From Filifactor villosus (GTDB lineage Bacteria > Bacillota > Clostridia > Peptostreptococcales > Filifactoraceae): 64,000 nucleotides of DNA. Made by a program: the position numbers and the translations under genes. Of this stretch, positions 36,573 through 45,041 are shown in pieces. Below the pieces are notes generated by a model. The model was not told where the DNA came from. It saw only the letters and a list, made by a program, of their open reading frames with translations, and ran no database searches. The stretch covers positions 186,001 through 250,000 of the forward strand of contig NZ_JBHSHL010000014.1 of assembly GCF_042652965.1 (NCBI RefSeq), read 5' to 3'. Numbering within the stretch: the stretch's first letter is position 1; each line of letters opens with the position of its first letter.

Positions 36573-37445
36573 TTATCGTTTGAAGTCTCTTAATTCAAAA
36601 AAGGAATTCGACAATTTTGCAAATTCGATTATGTCCAGGGATTCCCCTCTCCGTTTAGGGTCGATTTCTGCATGCTCCAACGCTTTCTTTACAAGCTCTT
36701 TTGTAAAAAAATCGGTATAGCCGATCAAGGAATTTAAGATTGTTTTTCTGCGTTTTGCAAAAGATCCTCTTGTAACCTGAAAAAAAAGTTCCTTGTCTTT
36801 CAAGGTCAGATCGGTTTCGGGTTTTTTTCGCAGTTTCACGATTCCCGAATCGACGTTAGGAATCGGATAAAACGATGTTTTTGATACCTTCGAAACAAAT
36901 TCGACATTGGCATAATACTGCACCGCGACCGACAGGCTGCCGTATTGCTTTGTGGAAGCAGACGCACCGAGACGCTCCGCCACTTCTTTTTGTATCATCA
37001 GTACCAAAGTATCTACAAAAATCTCCGATTCCAAACACTTCATAATAATAGGTGTGGTAATGTAATAAGGGATGTTTGCAATGACCTTGACCGGAGAGTT
37101 TTTCTCTTCCACGATATCCGTGAGTTGCGTTTCCAAAAAATCCTTGTTGATCAGCACAATGTTGTTATATTGCGAAGTGGTCTCTTCAACAATCGGGATG
37201 AGTTTTTTGTCGATCTCGATAGCATAGACCTTCTTCGCTCTTTCGGCAAGTTCTTTTGTCAAGGTACCGATTCCGGTTCCCACTTCTATTACAATATCGT
37301 TCTCACCGATATCCGAAGCACGGATGATTTTATCTAAGATGTTTGCATCAATTAAAAAATTCTGCCCCAACGACTTCGTAAAACGAAAATCATGTCGTTT
37401 GGTTATTTCTTTTAACACGCCGGGTTTTATCAACTCTTGGTCCAT
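36573..37445 (-). CDS. ksgA: 16S rRNA dimethyladenosine transferase KsgA
   Basis: It dimethylates A1518 and A1519 of 16S rRNA and serves as a late 30S assembly check. The 290 residues have KSLGQNFLIDANILDKI (about 24-40), EVGTGIGTLTKELAE (about 54-68), VIANIPYYITTPI (about 122, the NxPY active-site loop) and SFAKRRKTILNSL. It lies 7 bp after rnmV, a conserved pairing in Firmicutes. Confidence 0.96.
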   Translation of the reverse strand: MDQELIKPGVLKEITKRHDFRFTKSLGQNFLIDANILDKIIRASDIGENDIVIEVGTGIGTLTKELAERAKKVYAIEIDKKLIPIVEETTSQYNNIVLINKDFLETQLTDIVEEKNSPVKVIANIPYYITTPIIMKCLESEIFVDTLVLMIQKEVAERLGASASTKQYGSLSVAVQYYANVEFVSKVSKTSFYPIPNVDSGIVKLRKKPETDLTLKDKELFFQVTRGSFAKRRKTILNSLIGYTDFFTKELVKKALEHAEIDPKRRGESLDIIEFAKLSNSFFELRDFKR

Positions 37446-37452
37446 AGTTCTC

Positions 37453-37989
37453 CTATCCGTTCAGCTTCTTTATTTCATGTTCAAACTCTTCTCTTGTAAT
37501 CCCATAGTGATTCAACCTGGACAAAAATTGTTTGGCATTGGTATATCCGATTCCAAGATTTTCTCCTATAGAGATCCTGCGTTGCTTGGCTCCATCCCCC
37601 ATCATAAGGTTATTGGAAATCATATCGCGGATCGTAAACTCCTCTCTCTTGTCGGCAGTTTGGCATCTTGCTTTCTGCAACGCCTTTATGATTACTTCGA
37701 CAGAGGCGTTCTCCACACCGATATCGCCGTCTTTGCTTCCCTCTTCCTGTGTGATAAAGGCGTGTTTACAATCCTTGACCAACTTGACGACCTCGGACCT
37801 GATCCTCTCTCCGGCATAGTCCGGATCCGTCAGAACGATGATGCCCCTCGTCTTCGCGGCAGCACGGATTCTCTCCCTGACATACCTCGGAAATCCGTAT
37901 CCGTTCGTTGCGATTACTTCCGCCTCCACCGCCCTCTTTACTGCGGCGATGTCATCCTTTCCTTCTACAACGATCACTTCTTTGATCAA
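37453..37989 (-). CDS. rnmV: ribonuclease M5
   Basis: It matures 5S rRNA. This 178-residue Toprim protein has VVEGKDD (about 7-13), VLTDPDYAGERIR (about 53-65) and a C-terminal part ending in LSRLNHYGITREEFE. The start is TTG at 37989, preceded by GAGGTG and overlapping the stop of the HD gene by 4 bp. It is followed closely by ksgA. Confidence 0.94.
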   Translation of the reverse strand: MIKEVIVVEGKDDIAAVKRAVEAEVIATNGYGFPRYVRERIRAAAKTRGIIVLTDPDYAGERIRSEVVKLVKDCKHAFITQEEGSKDGDIGVENASVEVIIKALQKARCQTADKREEFTIRDMISNNLMMGDGAKQRRISIGENLGIGYTNAKQFLSRLNHYGITREEFEHEIKKLNG

Positions 37990-38561
37990 ACCTGCACCTC
38001 TAACCCCAGACCGATGTCATCCGCCACCGTTCTCATTCCTGAAATCGTCTTTTCTATAGCTTCATCAAGCTCCCAGCCGAGTTTTTCACAACCGAGCAGG
38101 ATGATGTTTCGATCGACACCTGCTGCAAATTTTTTATCTTTGAACTTTTTCTTTACAGACTTCACTTCGATATCAATCACACTTTTGGAGGGGCGCATCA
38201 GAGCCGCCGCTCCGATCAGTCCGGTCAGTTCATCGATGGTATAGAGGATCCACTCCATCTTTTCTTGCGGCATAACATCCGTGCAACTGTCCCAACCGTG
38301 GCTGATGACTGCATGAATAATGTCTTCGGGAAATCCTTCTGCTTTGAGAAGCTCTACCGCTTTTACACAGTGTTGTTCGGGAAACTTCTCATAGTCGATG
38401 TCATGGAGAAGACCCACCATTCCCCATTTTTCGATGTCTTCTCCCTCCTGATCTGCCAGAAACCTCATGACCCCTTCCACTGCAAGAGCGTGATTACGCA
38501 AAGATAAGGTCTCATTATACTTGCAAAAAACATCCCAAGCCTTTTCTCTTGTAATACTCAT
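37986..38561 (-). CDS. HD-domain phosphohydrolase-like protein
   Basis: This 191-residue single-domain protein has the HD pattern: an N-terminal histidine in RNHALAVEGVM (about 22-32), the LLHDIDYEKFPEQHC core (about 51-65) and a further SHG (about 88-90). The family contains metal-dependent nucleotidases and hydrolases; the substrate is unknown. It overlaps rnmV and lies 12 bp after the RlmL-like gene. AGGAG precedes the ATG. Confidence 0.85.
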   Translation of the reverse strand: MSITREKAWDVFCKYNETLSLRNHALAVEGVMRFLADQEGEDIEKWGMVGLLHDIDYEKFPEQHCVKAVELLKAEGFPEDIIHAVISHGWDSCTDVMPQEKMEWILYTIDELTGLIGAAALMRPSKSVIDIEVKSVKKKFKDKKFAAGVDRNIILLGCEKLGWELDEAIEKTISGMRTVADDIGLGLEVQV

Positions 38562-38573
38562 AGATATCTCCTC

Positions 38574-39746
38574 CTATTCGCTTTGATTGAAAAACACATA
38601 TTCCTTCGGAGGTCTCTCTCCCAAAAATTGATAGTATACTGTCTTTTGTTTTCCGTTGTACAAATTTCGTTTCTTGTCCGCTTTTTTGTCAAAGTAAACT
38701 TCTATATCGGAATAAGTCGTAATCACATAGTAGGACCAGTTCTTTAAACGCTTTGACAATCTGCCGAGTTCTCTGTAGTAAGATTGGAGGTTTTTCTCGT
38801 CTCCGATCCTAAGACCGTAAGGAGGATTGGTGATCATAAACCCGTACTCCTCTTCCAAAGACACATCCTTAATGTCCTTGACTTCAAATTGTATGAGATC
38901 GCTTACACCTGCCAGTTCGGCATTTTCTTTCGCCAGCTTAATCATTTCGGGATCGATGTCGCTCGCGTAGATCGAAAGCTGTACATCGCTTCTTTCTCCC
39001 TCGATAGCTTCCTTCCTCGCCCTCACCCATTCTTCTTTGGGGAGAAATGCAAATTCTTCTCCTATGAAGTTTCGGTTGACACCCGGTCGTATATTGGCTC
39101 CGATCATCGCCGCCTCAATGGCGATTGTTCCCGAGCCGCACATGGGATCCAGAAGGACCCTGTCCTTGTTCCAAGGAGTAAGCATGACCATAAATGCAGC
39201 GAGGGTCTCTCGAATGGGCGCTTCTCCCGAAAGTTCTCTGTAACCTCGCTTATGCAGAGCCATTCCCGTCGTGTCGATGGTCACTTCGACCATGTCCTTG
39301 TGCAAAAAGAGGTGGATCGGATATTCCACCCCTGTTTCAGAAAAAATCCGAACATCTTTGTGTATCGATTTCATTCTGTCTACGATTGCTTTTTTGGCAA
39401 CCGACTGAATATCCGGAATCGAATGAAGAGCACTTTTCAAACTTCGGACCCTTGCAACGGGAAACTTGCAATCCTTTGTCAAATATTGTTCAAAATCTAA
39501 GGACGACATCCCTCGATAAAGTTCTTCAAAGCTCTGTGCACGATAGCTGCCCAAATGGATGAGTACTCTCTCCGCAGTTCTCAGACAGAGGTTCGCCTTT
39601 GCGACCTCATAGGCTTGCGCCTTGAAGCGGACTCGTCCGTCACTTACCCTCGTCACTTCAATCCCCAAGTTTTTCAGTTCATAAGAAACGGTCGCCTCCA
39701 AACCGAAGAGGCAAACTGCTATACAATCCATTTTTTTATTCTGCAT
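38574..39746 (-). CDS. THUMP-domain class I RNA methyltransferase (RlmL/YpsC type)
   Basis: This 390-residue protein has an N-terminal ferredoxin-like and THUMP region (about 1-155) and a Rossmann methyltransferase domain with LLDPMCGSGTIAIEAAMIG (about 197-215) and the catalytic ITNPPYGLRIGD (about 303), the NPPY motif of N-methylating enzymes. In relatives this is the m2G methyltransferase of 23S rRNA. The ATG overlaps the RNase H stop by 11 bp. Confidence 0.9.
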   Translation of the reverse strand: MQNKKMDCIAVCLFGLEATVSYELKNLGIEVTRVSDGRVRFKAQAYEVAKANLCLRTAERVLIHLGSYRAQSFEELYRGMSSLDFEQYLTKDCKFPVARVRSLKSALHSIPDIQSVAKKAIVDRMKSIHKDVRIFSETGVEYPIHLFLHKDMVEVTIDTTGMALHKRGYRELSGEAPIRETLAAFMVMLTPWNKDRVLLDPMCGSGTIAIEAAMIGANIRPGVNRNFIGEEFAFLPKEEWVRARKEAIEGERSDVQLSIYASDIDPEMIKLAKENAELAGVSDLIQFEVKDIKDVSLEEEYGFMITNPPYGLRIGDEKNLQSYYRELGRLSKRLKNWSYYVITTYSDIEVYFDKKADKKRNLYNGKQKTVYYQFLGERPPKEYVFFNQSE

Positions 39747-40425
39747 CGTCTTCCAAATCCAGCACCACTTTGTGGAAGCCGGCCTCCTTTACTAAAATCA
39801 CGATTTTTTTTCGTTCTTTCACGATCGACAAGAGATCCTCAGCCTTCGCTTTCAAAAAAAGGATGTCCCCTTGCTCTTCAAGCTCCGAAAATGCAATCCC
39901 CTGCCCTCTCAAAGAACGGATAAGTCCTTCCAAAACGCCTTCTTCCTCTATAGGGATATGATCACGGATCAAGAATGAAGTATTCTCTTTCGCACAAGAA
40001 GAAAACAGTTCTCCCTCTTCGATCTTTGTTCCCTCGTCTAAGGCCCTGTTTACCAAAGAATCCGCGACCTTATTTTCCAATCGTGGAATATGGTGGATGC
40101 TGAAAGCCTCAAACCCTCGGATCAAATTCATCACTCTTTCGTAATAAGGCTTCAATCCTTCGTTCTTCACCTTATACAGACCCTTGATCTGTTTCACCAC
40201 CAATTCGCTGTCTAAGTATACCTCGACCCGCGTAACTACGTTTTCTGTACAAAGTTCCAAGGCCTTACACAGGGCACTGTATTCGGCAATGTTGTTGGTG
40301 GTATCTCCGATCTTCATACCAAGCCTATACTCTTTGGAGCTATCAGCATCTTCTATCAATACACCTATGGCGGAAGGACCGGGATTGCCTCTCGAGCCTC
40401 CGTCCGTGTGGATGATTACTTCCAT
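39736..40425 (-). CDS. ribonuclease HI with a LarE-like C-terminal domain
   Basis: The first 135 residues are an RNase HI of the archaeal/short type with all four acidic catalytic residues visible: D8 (HTDGGSRGNPG), E48 (NNIAEYSAL), D72 (YLDSELVV) and D122 (NKVADSLVN). It would remove RNA from RNA-DNA hybrids. Residues from about 140 to 229 are an additional domain. The last 35 residues (ERKKIVILVKEAGFHKVVLD) resemble the C-terminal strand-helix of LarE/PP-loop proteins, which is unexpected. AAAGGAG lies before the ATG, and the 3' end overlaps the methyltransferase gene. Confidence 0.88.
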   Translation of the reverse strand: MEVIIHTDGGSRGNPGPSAIGVLIEDADSSKEYRLGMKIGDTTNNIAEYSALCKALELCTENVVTRVEVYLDSELVVKQIKGLYKVKNEGLKPYYERVMNLIRGFEAFSIHHIPRLENKVADSLVNRALDEGTKIEEGELFSSCAKENTSFLIRDHIPIEEEGVLEGLIRSLRGQGIAFSELEEQGDILFLKAKAEDLLSIVKERKKIVILVKEAGFHKVVLDLEDDAE

Positions 40426-40446
40426 TTCTTCTCCTTTACTTCATTT

Positions 40447-40563
40447 CTATCCTATATTATTCCATTTTTTGATAAAAAAATCAAATATACTTCTCCCGAC
40501 GAAGTTCCATCTCCATTTGATCTCTTCCGAATCAAATCCTCCGGCTACAAGCATCTTGGCCAT
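40447..40563 (-). CDS. possible 38-residue ORF between RNase HI and zinc-ribbon genes
   Basis: A frame with protein-like composition (it starts MAKMLVAGGFDSEE and ends IKKWNNIG) stops 22 bp before the RNase HI start. The frame stays open for about 25 codons upstream of the ATG, but no ATG start there has a Shine-Dalgarno sequence. It may be a decayed gene end, a small gene with an unusual start or chance. The same 287 bp gap has a stem GGACTG/CAGTCC with an inner GGAATA/TATTCC pair. It does not contain RNase P RNA signatures. Confidence 0.25.
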   Translation of the reverse strand: MAKMLVAGGFDSEEIKWRWNFVGRSIFDFFIKKWNNIG

Positions 40564-40712
40564 ATCAGGACTGCGGTATAAATAGATAAGGAATATCCGA
40601 TGTATTCTCCTGTTCGGAGCAACACGGCTATTCCTTTCTCATATCACAGTCCTATTTATCATTGTATATGCCCTGTCCGCCTCCTACCTTTCGTTATGAA
40701 AGCGAGGATCCT

Positions 40713-41417
40713 TCATTGATTTTCTTCCACAGAAAATTCTCCGATATAAAGCAAACGCCCACAACTCTTACATTCATAGATGGAACCGTTTTCTCCGAAA
40801 ACGCTTTCCACAATATCTCCGCAATAACTACACTTGTTTTCTGAGACAGGATAGAAAACCTTGCCCATGGAGATCCTTTTTTTGTCATACGCTTTTAACG
40901 CCTCGTTATCGACACCTTTTCTAAGCATACGGATCTTCTTCTCGATTTTTTTGATATCTTCCAAAATTTTCTGCTCTTTTGCTCCTATCATCTTGATATA
41001 AGGCTTTGTCTCCAGCGATAAAAGAGTTTTTCGGTTCTTCAAATTCTTTAACTCTTCCAACTTCACATCAATGGCCGTGAACTTTTCAAACATCATGGTA
41101 TTGAGTTCGACTTTTCTGGACTTTTGCCCCTGCTCCTGTTGTCTGAGTTCTTCCAACTTATTAAAGTCGTTACATTGATATATCTTATTGACAATGTCTC
41201 TGATCTGTCGATCCACTTCGACCAGATTCTTCTCCTGTTCTCTAAGCTCATTGCGAAGACAGTCGATCTCCGCTCTCATAGTCGCTTCGACCGAATCAAG
41301 TTCTTTTAGTCTCCTTCGAATATCTTCCAACTCAGGTAAGATCTTTTCTTCTTCGTATTTTTCCTTTACTTTCTGAAGAATGGAATATCCTTTATCGATC
41401 CTAATCAATGTTTTCAT
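40713..41417 (-). CDS. coiled-coil protein with C4-type zinc ribbon
   Basis: This 234-residue protein has a long coiled coil (about 10-165) and a C-terminal zinc ribbon with two CxxC pairs, CSYCGD and CKSCGR (about 195-220). This is the widespread DUF164/zinc-ribbon family found next to nif3 and trmK in Firmicutes; its function is not settled. ATG at 41417 has GAGG 7 nt upstream; a TTG two codons earlier is too close. It follows the nif3-like gene by 10 bp. Confidence 0.88.
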   Translation of the reverse strand: MKTLIRIDKGYSILQKVKEKYEEEKILPELEDIRRRLKELDSVEATMRAEIDCLRNELREQEKNLVEVDRQIRDIVNKIYQCNDFNKLEELRQQEQGQKSRKVELNTMMFEKFTAIDVKLEELKNLKNRKTLLSLETKPYIKMIGAKEQKILEDIKKIEKKIRMLRKGVDNEALKAYDKKRISMGKVFYPVSENKCSYCGDIVESVFGENGSIYECKSCGRLLYIGEFSVEENQ

Positions 41418-41427
41418 ATTCAAACCT

Positions 41428-42207
41428 CTATTCTAAATACTGAAACGGATTTACATTCACCTTCGATTTTATAATTTCCACACCGTCCAAATATCCATCC
41501 ACAAGAGTAAACATCGCCTCAGAGAAGAGCTTCTCCGTTCCGTAATGTCCCCCGTCTATGACACAATACCCTTTGTTCATTGCATCCAGAGCTTGATGAT
41601 ACTTCACATCGCCCGTCAAAAACAACTCAAACAACCGTTCTTGCGCATTTAACAATACATCCATTCCGCTGCCCGTAACAATCCCGATCTTCTTTACATA
41701 TCGGTCCGATTTTGCAACAATCCTGATCTCCGGCAAGTCCAAAGTCTCTTTGATCCGCTTTGCAAACTCGCTTACCTTCACCGGCTCAGGGAGGGAGAAC
41801 ACCCTTCCTATCGGTCTGTCTTCCCCATCGTACAACTCCCGCCTCTCTCCTACACCCAAAAGGTTCAAAACATAGTCATTGAGACCGCCTTCGAGCATGT
41901 CAAAGTTGGTGTGAGCGGTATAAGACGCAATCGATGATGCGATCAAATCATATACGAGGTTTCCTCGTTCAATCTCCCTGACAAATCTCTTCGTTGGACT
42001 GAAGATCACAGGGTGATGACTGATGATCAACTGAACATTCAGCCCTCTTGCTTCTTCCAAAACCTCATCTGTTAACTCCAAACAAAGCAAGATACGGTTG
42101 ATGTCCTTGTTGAGATCTCCGATGATCAACCCTGAGTTATCCCAAGAATAGCAGGATTCTACCCGAGTTAGAGCATCAAGTTTTTCAACCAATTCTCTTA
42201 AGAGCAT
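41428..42207 (-). CDS. Nif3-like dinuclear metal protein (YqfO type)
   Basis: The 259-residue protein holds the family's metal ligands in ISHHPVIFSP (about 61-70), SYTAHTNFDMLEGG (about 96-109) and DGGHYGTEKLF (about 219-229). It is shorter than the three-domain Bacillus YqfO because the inserted CutA-like domain is absent. Labelled GTP cyclohydrolase type 2 in some databases, but the true role is unclear. Its start overlaps trmK by 23 bp. Confidence 0.9.
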   Translation of the reverse strand: MLLRELVEKLDALTRVESCYSWDNSGLIIGDLNKDINRILLCLELTDEVLEEARGLNVQLIISHHPVIFSPTKRFVREIERGNLVYDLIASSIASYTAHTNFDMLEGGLNDYVLNLLGVGERRELYDGEDRPIGRVFSLPEPVKVSEFAKRIKETLDLPEIRIVAKSDRYVKKIGIVTGSGMDVLLNAQERLFELFLTGDVKYHQALDAMNKGYCVIDGGHYGTEKLFSEAMFTLVDGYLDGVEIIKSKVNVNPFQYLE

Positions 42208-42949
42208 ACTTTCTCACCTTCTCATAAAATTCCTTTTTTCGAACCATAAGGTTCAGCCTGTCCTCTTGCACGGAAGTCAACCCCTTCTTTTTCTTTAATG
42301 TTTCGAGTTGCAAACAAATATAAGAGATCTCCTCCAACCTTCCTTCCACATACTCCAAAAGTACAGCATCCGACTTTCGGATGATCCCCGGACTGAGCTC
42401 ATAATACTCTTTTACATCTTCAAACTCGGGAAAGCGTTCTACAAAAGAAGGGGTTGCTTTGTACATTGCAACTATAATTTGATAATACTTGTTTGACGAT
42501 TTTAAAAAAACCTCATCCAAGATGACAAAATCATTGCGTGCAAGATAAGACCTCAGCTCTTGGGGCGCCTGTACGGGTTGAAAAATAAAGGTAAAACCCG
42601 ATCTGCTTATCAGTTCTTTCGATGTTTCCAGGAGTTGAGAGATCAAAACCCCTCCCATTCCGGATACAACTACCACATCTATTTCATCGCCCCTATGTAT
42701 CACTTCAAGACCGCTTCCGACCCTAGTTTCTATACGGTTACTCAAACCGCTCTTCTCGATCTCTCTCTGCGCCTTTTTAAGAGAAGGTGGACTGATGTCC
42801 GAAGCAATTGCATGTTTAACGATATTATTTTTTATCAAATGAATAGGAACATACCCATGGTCCGTTCCCACATCCAACAAAGTTCCCGTTCCTTCGGGAA
42901 CAAGGTCGCAAATCGCCTGTAATCTCTCATCTATATGTTTTTCTCTCAA
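42185..42949 (-). CDS. trmK: tRNA adenine-22 N1-methyltransferase TrmK
   Basis: It makes m1A at position 22 of tRNA in Gram-positive bacteria. The 254 residues contain LLDVGTDHGYVPIHLIKN (about 24-41), AIASDISPPSLKKAQ, VVVSGMGGVLI and FIFQPVQAPQELR, typical of the family. TTG at 42949 is favoured because GAGGAAG lies 5 nt upstream; the same frame extends 22 codons further without a good site. It is the first gene of a trmK-nif3-zinc ribbon operon. Confidence 0.92.
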   Translation of the reverse strand: MREKHIDERLQAICDLVPEGTGTLLDVGTDHGYVPIHLIKNNIVKHAIASDISPPSLKKAQREIEKSGLSNRIETRVGSGLEVIHRGDEIDVVVVSGMGGVLISQLLETSKELISRSGFTFIFQPVQAPQELRSYLARNDFVILDEVFLKSSNKYYQIIVAMYKATPSFVERFPEFEDVKEYYELSPGIIRKSDAVLLEYVEGRLEEISYICLQLETLKKKKGLTSVQEDRLNLMVRKKEFYEKVRKYALKRIG

Positions 42950-43086
42950 TGAATCTTCCTCTTTGAACCGCTTTATTTTCACTTTTGTAACACTATCATA
43001 ATAATTATACCACATCAGCTACAAAAAAAGTAGGTACTTTCCCATTTCTATAACACGAAATTTTTGATTATCCGAGTTTTTCCATC

Positions 43087-43121
43087 AAAAAAAGAATGTC
43101 TTCGTCAGACACTCTTTTTTT
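43087..43121 (-). terminator. terminator after rubredoxin
   Basis: The stem AGAATGTCT/AGACACTCT (one G-U pair on the minus strand) has a 5 nt loop and A7/T7 flanks, 12 nt after the rubredoxin stop. Confidence 0.88.
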
Positions 43122-43132
43122 ATCTTGAAATC

Positions 43133-43291
43133 TTATTCTAATTCAAAATCTTCTTTTCCTACTCCACAGCTTGGACATTCCCAATCTTCCGGAAGGTCTG
43201 CAAAAGGTGTTCCCGGAGCGATTCCTCCATCCGGATCTCCCTCAGCCGGATCATACACATACCCACATACTTGACATACATATTTTTCCAT
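43133..43291 (-). CDS. rubredoxin
   Basis: This 52-residue iron-sulfur electron carrier starts MEKYVCQVCGYVYDPAEGD, with the second cysteine pair in CPSCGVGKEDF. Both CxxC motifs that bind the single iron are complete, and the conserved aromatic and glycine-rich core (PFADLPEDWECP) is present. AGGAGG lies 8 nt before the ATG. It is a single-gene unit with its own terminator. A rubredoxin fits an anaerobe that detoxifies oxygen through flavodiiron proteins or rubrerythrin, neither of which is in the window. Confidence 0.96.
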   Translation of the reverse strand: MEKYVCQVCGYVYDPAEGDPDGGIAPGTPFADLPEDWECPSCGVGKEDFELE

Positions 43292-43838
43292 AATAAATTC
43301 CTCCTCAAATATACGTTTTTACATCCATGAACCCCCGGATGTTTTTTGACTACGAGCAATATATACCCCGTTCCTCAAAAATCTATCATTTATTTCAAAA
43401 AAAAGCAACTTTTTTCATTTGAAACATCAAGATTCGATATTTGATGAATTTCATTATCAAGAAAAACAGAACCTCACTTAATTGAAACTCTGTTATAGCA
43501 TATATTTAAAAATATCAAGTAATGCGTGTGAAGAAGAAAGGATACATTTTTGAATATTTTCTTTTGATAATAGGAAGATTCGCTTTGAACAAAACAAAGG
43601 CTTTTTCCAACATTTCTCCTATCGAAACACAGGAGCCTCCCTAGAAACATACAAAGGCTTTTATCTTCTCGGTATAAGATAAAAGCCTTTGTCCGATAAA
43701 TATGTTTGAAAATGTTTTTATCCGTAAGAAGCCGACTTTATACTACATCTTCACACTATGCGGTATTGCCCCGATAAAAAACCTCTTCGAAGCGACATCC
43801 ACCCCTTTTTGAATATCTGTTTCTCCTCACCGGTATTC
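43292..43838. other. 547 bp gap with one long hairpin
   Basis: The rubredoxin promoter should lie at its left end. At 43651-43692 there is a perfect 17 bp stem, described separately. Nothing else was recognised. Confidence 0.5.
43651..43692. repeat. perfect 17 bp inverted repeat
   Basis: ACAAAGGCTTTTATCTT at 43651-43667 is exactly complementary to 43676-43692 around an 8 nt loop. Neither strand has a proper T run after it. It lies 147 nt downstream of the antiporter stop and may act as a transcript 3' end or processing-resistant hairpin. Confidence 0.75.
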
Positions 43839-45023
43839 TTATTTTGTCGAAGGTAGCGTGATTTCTCCCGCTGCGATCAAGGCCTTCTTGGTGATCAAAG
43901 GACCGATAAATTCGTAGATGACCGTAGCTGCAAGGATGATCGTTCGGATCTCATTGCCGTAGTCTCCCGGCAAAGCCTTTTGTGCCACCAAAGATAGACC
44001 GATCGCAACTCCGGCTTGAGGAACCAGAGTATAGCCCAAATAATTTTGGACGGTCTTGGGCATATGGTAGAGCTTGGCTCCGGTAAATGCACCCAACCAC
44101 TTTCCTGCGACACGAACTAAAACATAGGCAAGACCTATAAGCCCGCTGGCCTTGAGCGCAAAAATATCCAGATCCGCTCCCGAGATAACAAAAAAAGCTA
44201 CAAAAATGGGCATTGTGATATTATCCACAATAGAAAAATACGAGATCTTTCCTTCCCTCAGGTTTGATATCGTAGCACCTATGGCCATACAGGCAAGAAG
44301 GGAAGAAAAATGAAACCTTGTCGCCAAGGCATGACCCAAAAAAATGATTACAATTACCAGATTCATCAGTTCACTTTCATTCTTGATTATACGTTCGATC
44401 GACAAGAACAAAAACGCAATAACCGCTCCCAGCGCCAAGGCACCCAAAATCTCGATCGAAGGAATAACCACCAGTTGAGTAAACTGGATTTCTTTTCCGG
44501 ATATCAGTGCTTTAGAGACGGTCAAAGCCACTCCGAAGGCCATGATGCTCACTCCGTCATCCATCGCCACAACAGGTAAAAGGGTATCGACCACCACTCC
44601 TTTAGCCTTATACTGTCTAATGACCATCATCGTAGCAGCAGGTGCAGTCGCGCAGGCAATTGAACCGATAAGCAGGGCGAAGGCTAAACTCGTCTTAAAG
44701 ACAAAAAACATAACCAAAACCACCAGAAACATCGCCATCAACGCTTCGAGCAAAGTGAGAACAACGATACCGATCCCAACTTTTTTCAGATGTTTAAAGT
44801 TGATCTGACTTCCTATACTATACGCGATAAAAGCCAGGGCCACATCAGAAAACAAGGACAGTTGTTCTACAATCGTCCGGGGAACAAGTCCTGTGATCGA
44901 AGGACCTATGAGAAGCCCCGCAATCAAATATCCTGTAACATTGGGAAGCTTCAGCTTCCCGGTGATTTTTGCAACAAAAATACCTGCAGCGAGTACCACT
45001 GCAACATAATACAAAATGTGCAT
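43839..45023 (-). CDS. CPA2-family cation/proton antiporter
   Basis: This 394-residue protein consists almost wholly of membrane helices (about 12), opening with LYYVAVVLAAGIFVAKITG and the conserved LPNVTGYLIAGLLIGPS motif of Kef/NapA-type exchangers. MDDGVSIMAFGVAL supplies the acidic pair typical of the ion site. No C-terminal RCK domain is fused, so any nucleotide control must act in trans. ATG at 45023 is 9 nt from GGAGG; the ATG at 45029 is only 3 nt away. It lies 18 bp after the PII-like gene. Confidence 0.9.
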   Translation of the reverse strand: MHILYYVAVVLAAGIFVAKITGKLKLPNVTGYLIAGLLIGPSITGLVPRTIVEQLSLFSDVALAFIAYSIGSQINFKHLKKVGIGIVVLTLLEALMAMFLVVLVMFFVFKTSLAFALLIGSIACATAPAATMMVIRQYKAKGVVVDTLLPVVAMDDGVSIMAFGVALTVSKALISGKEIQFTQLVVIPSIEILGALALGAVIAFLFLSIERIIKNESELMNLVIVIIFLGHALATRFHFSSLLACMAIGATISNLREGKISYFSIVDNITMPIFVAFFVISGADLDIFALKASGLIGLAYVLVRVAGKWLGAFTGAKLYHMPKTVQNYLGYTLVPQAGVAIGLSLVAQKALPGDYGNEIRTIILAATVIYEFIGPLITKKALIAAGEITLPSTK

Positions 45024-45041
45024 TTGCATGCGCCTCCCTAG

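Noticed and set aside
40426..40712. RNase P RNA in the gap before the zinc-ribbon gene
   Set aside because: The gap is too short and lacks the conserved GAGGAAAGTCC core.
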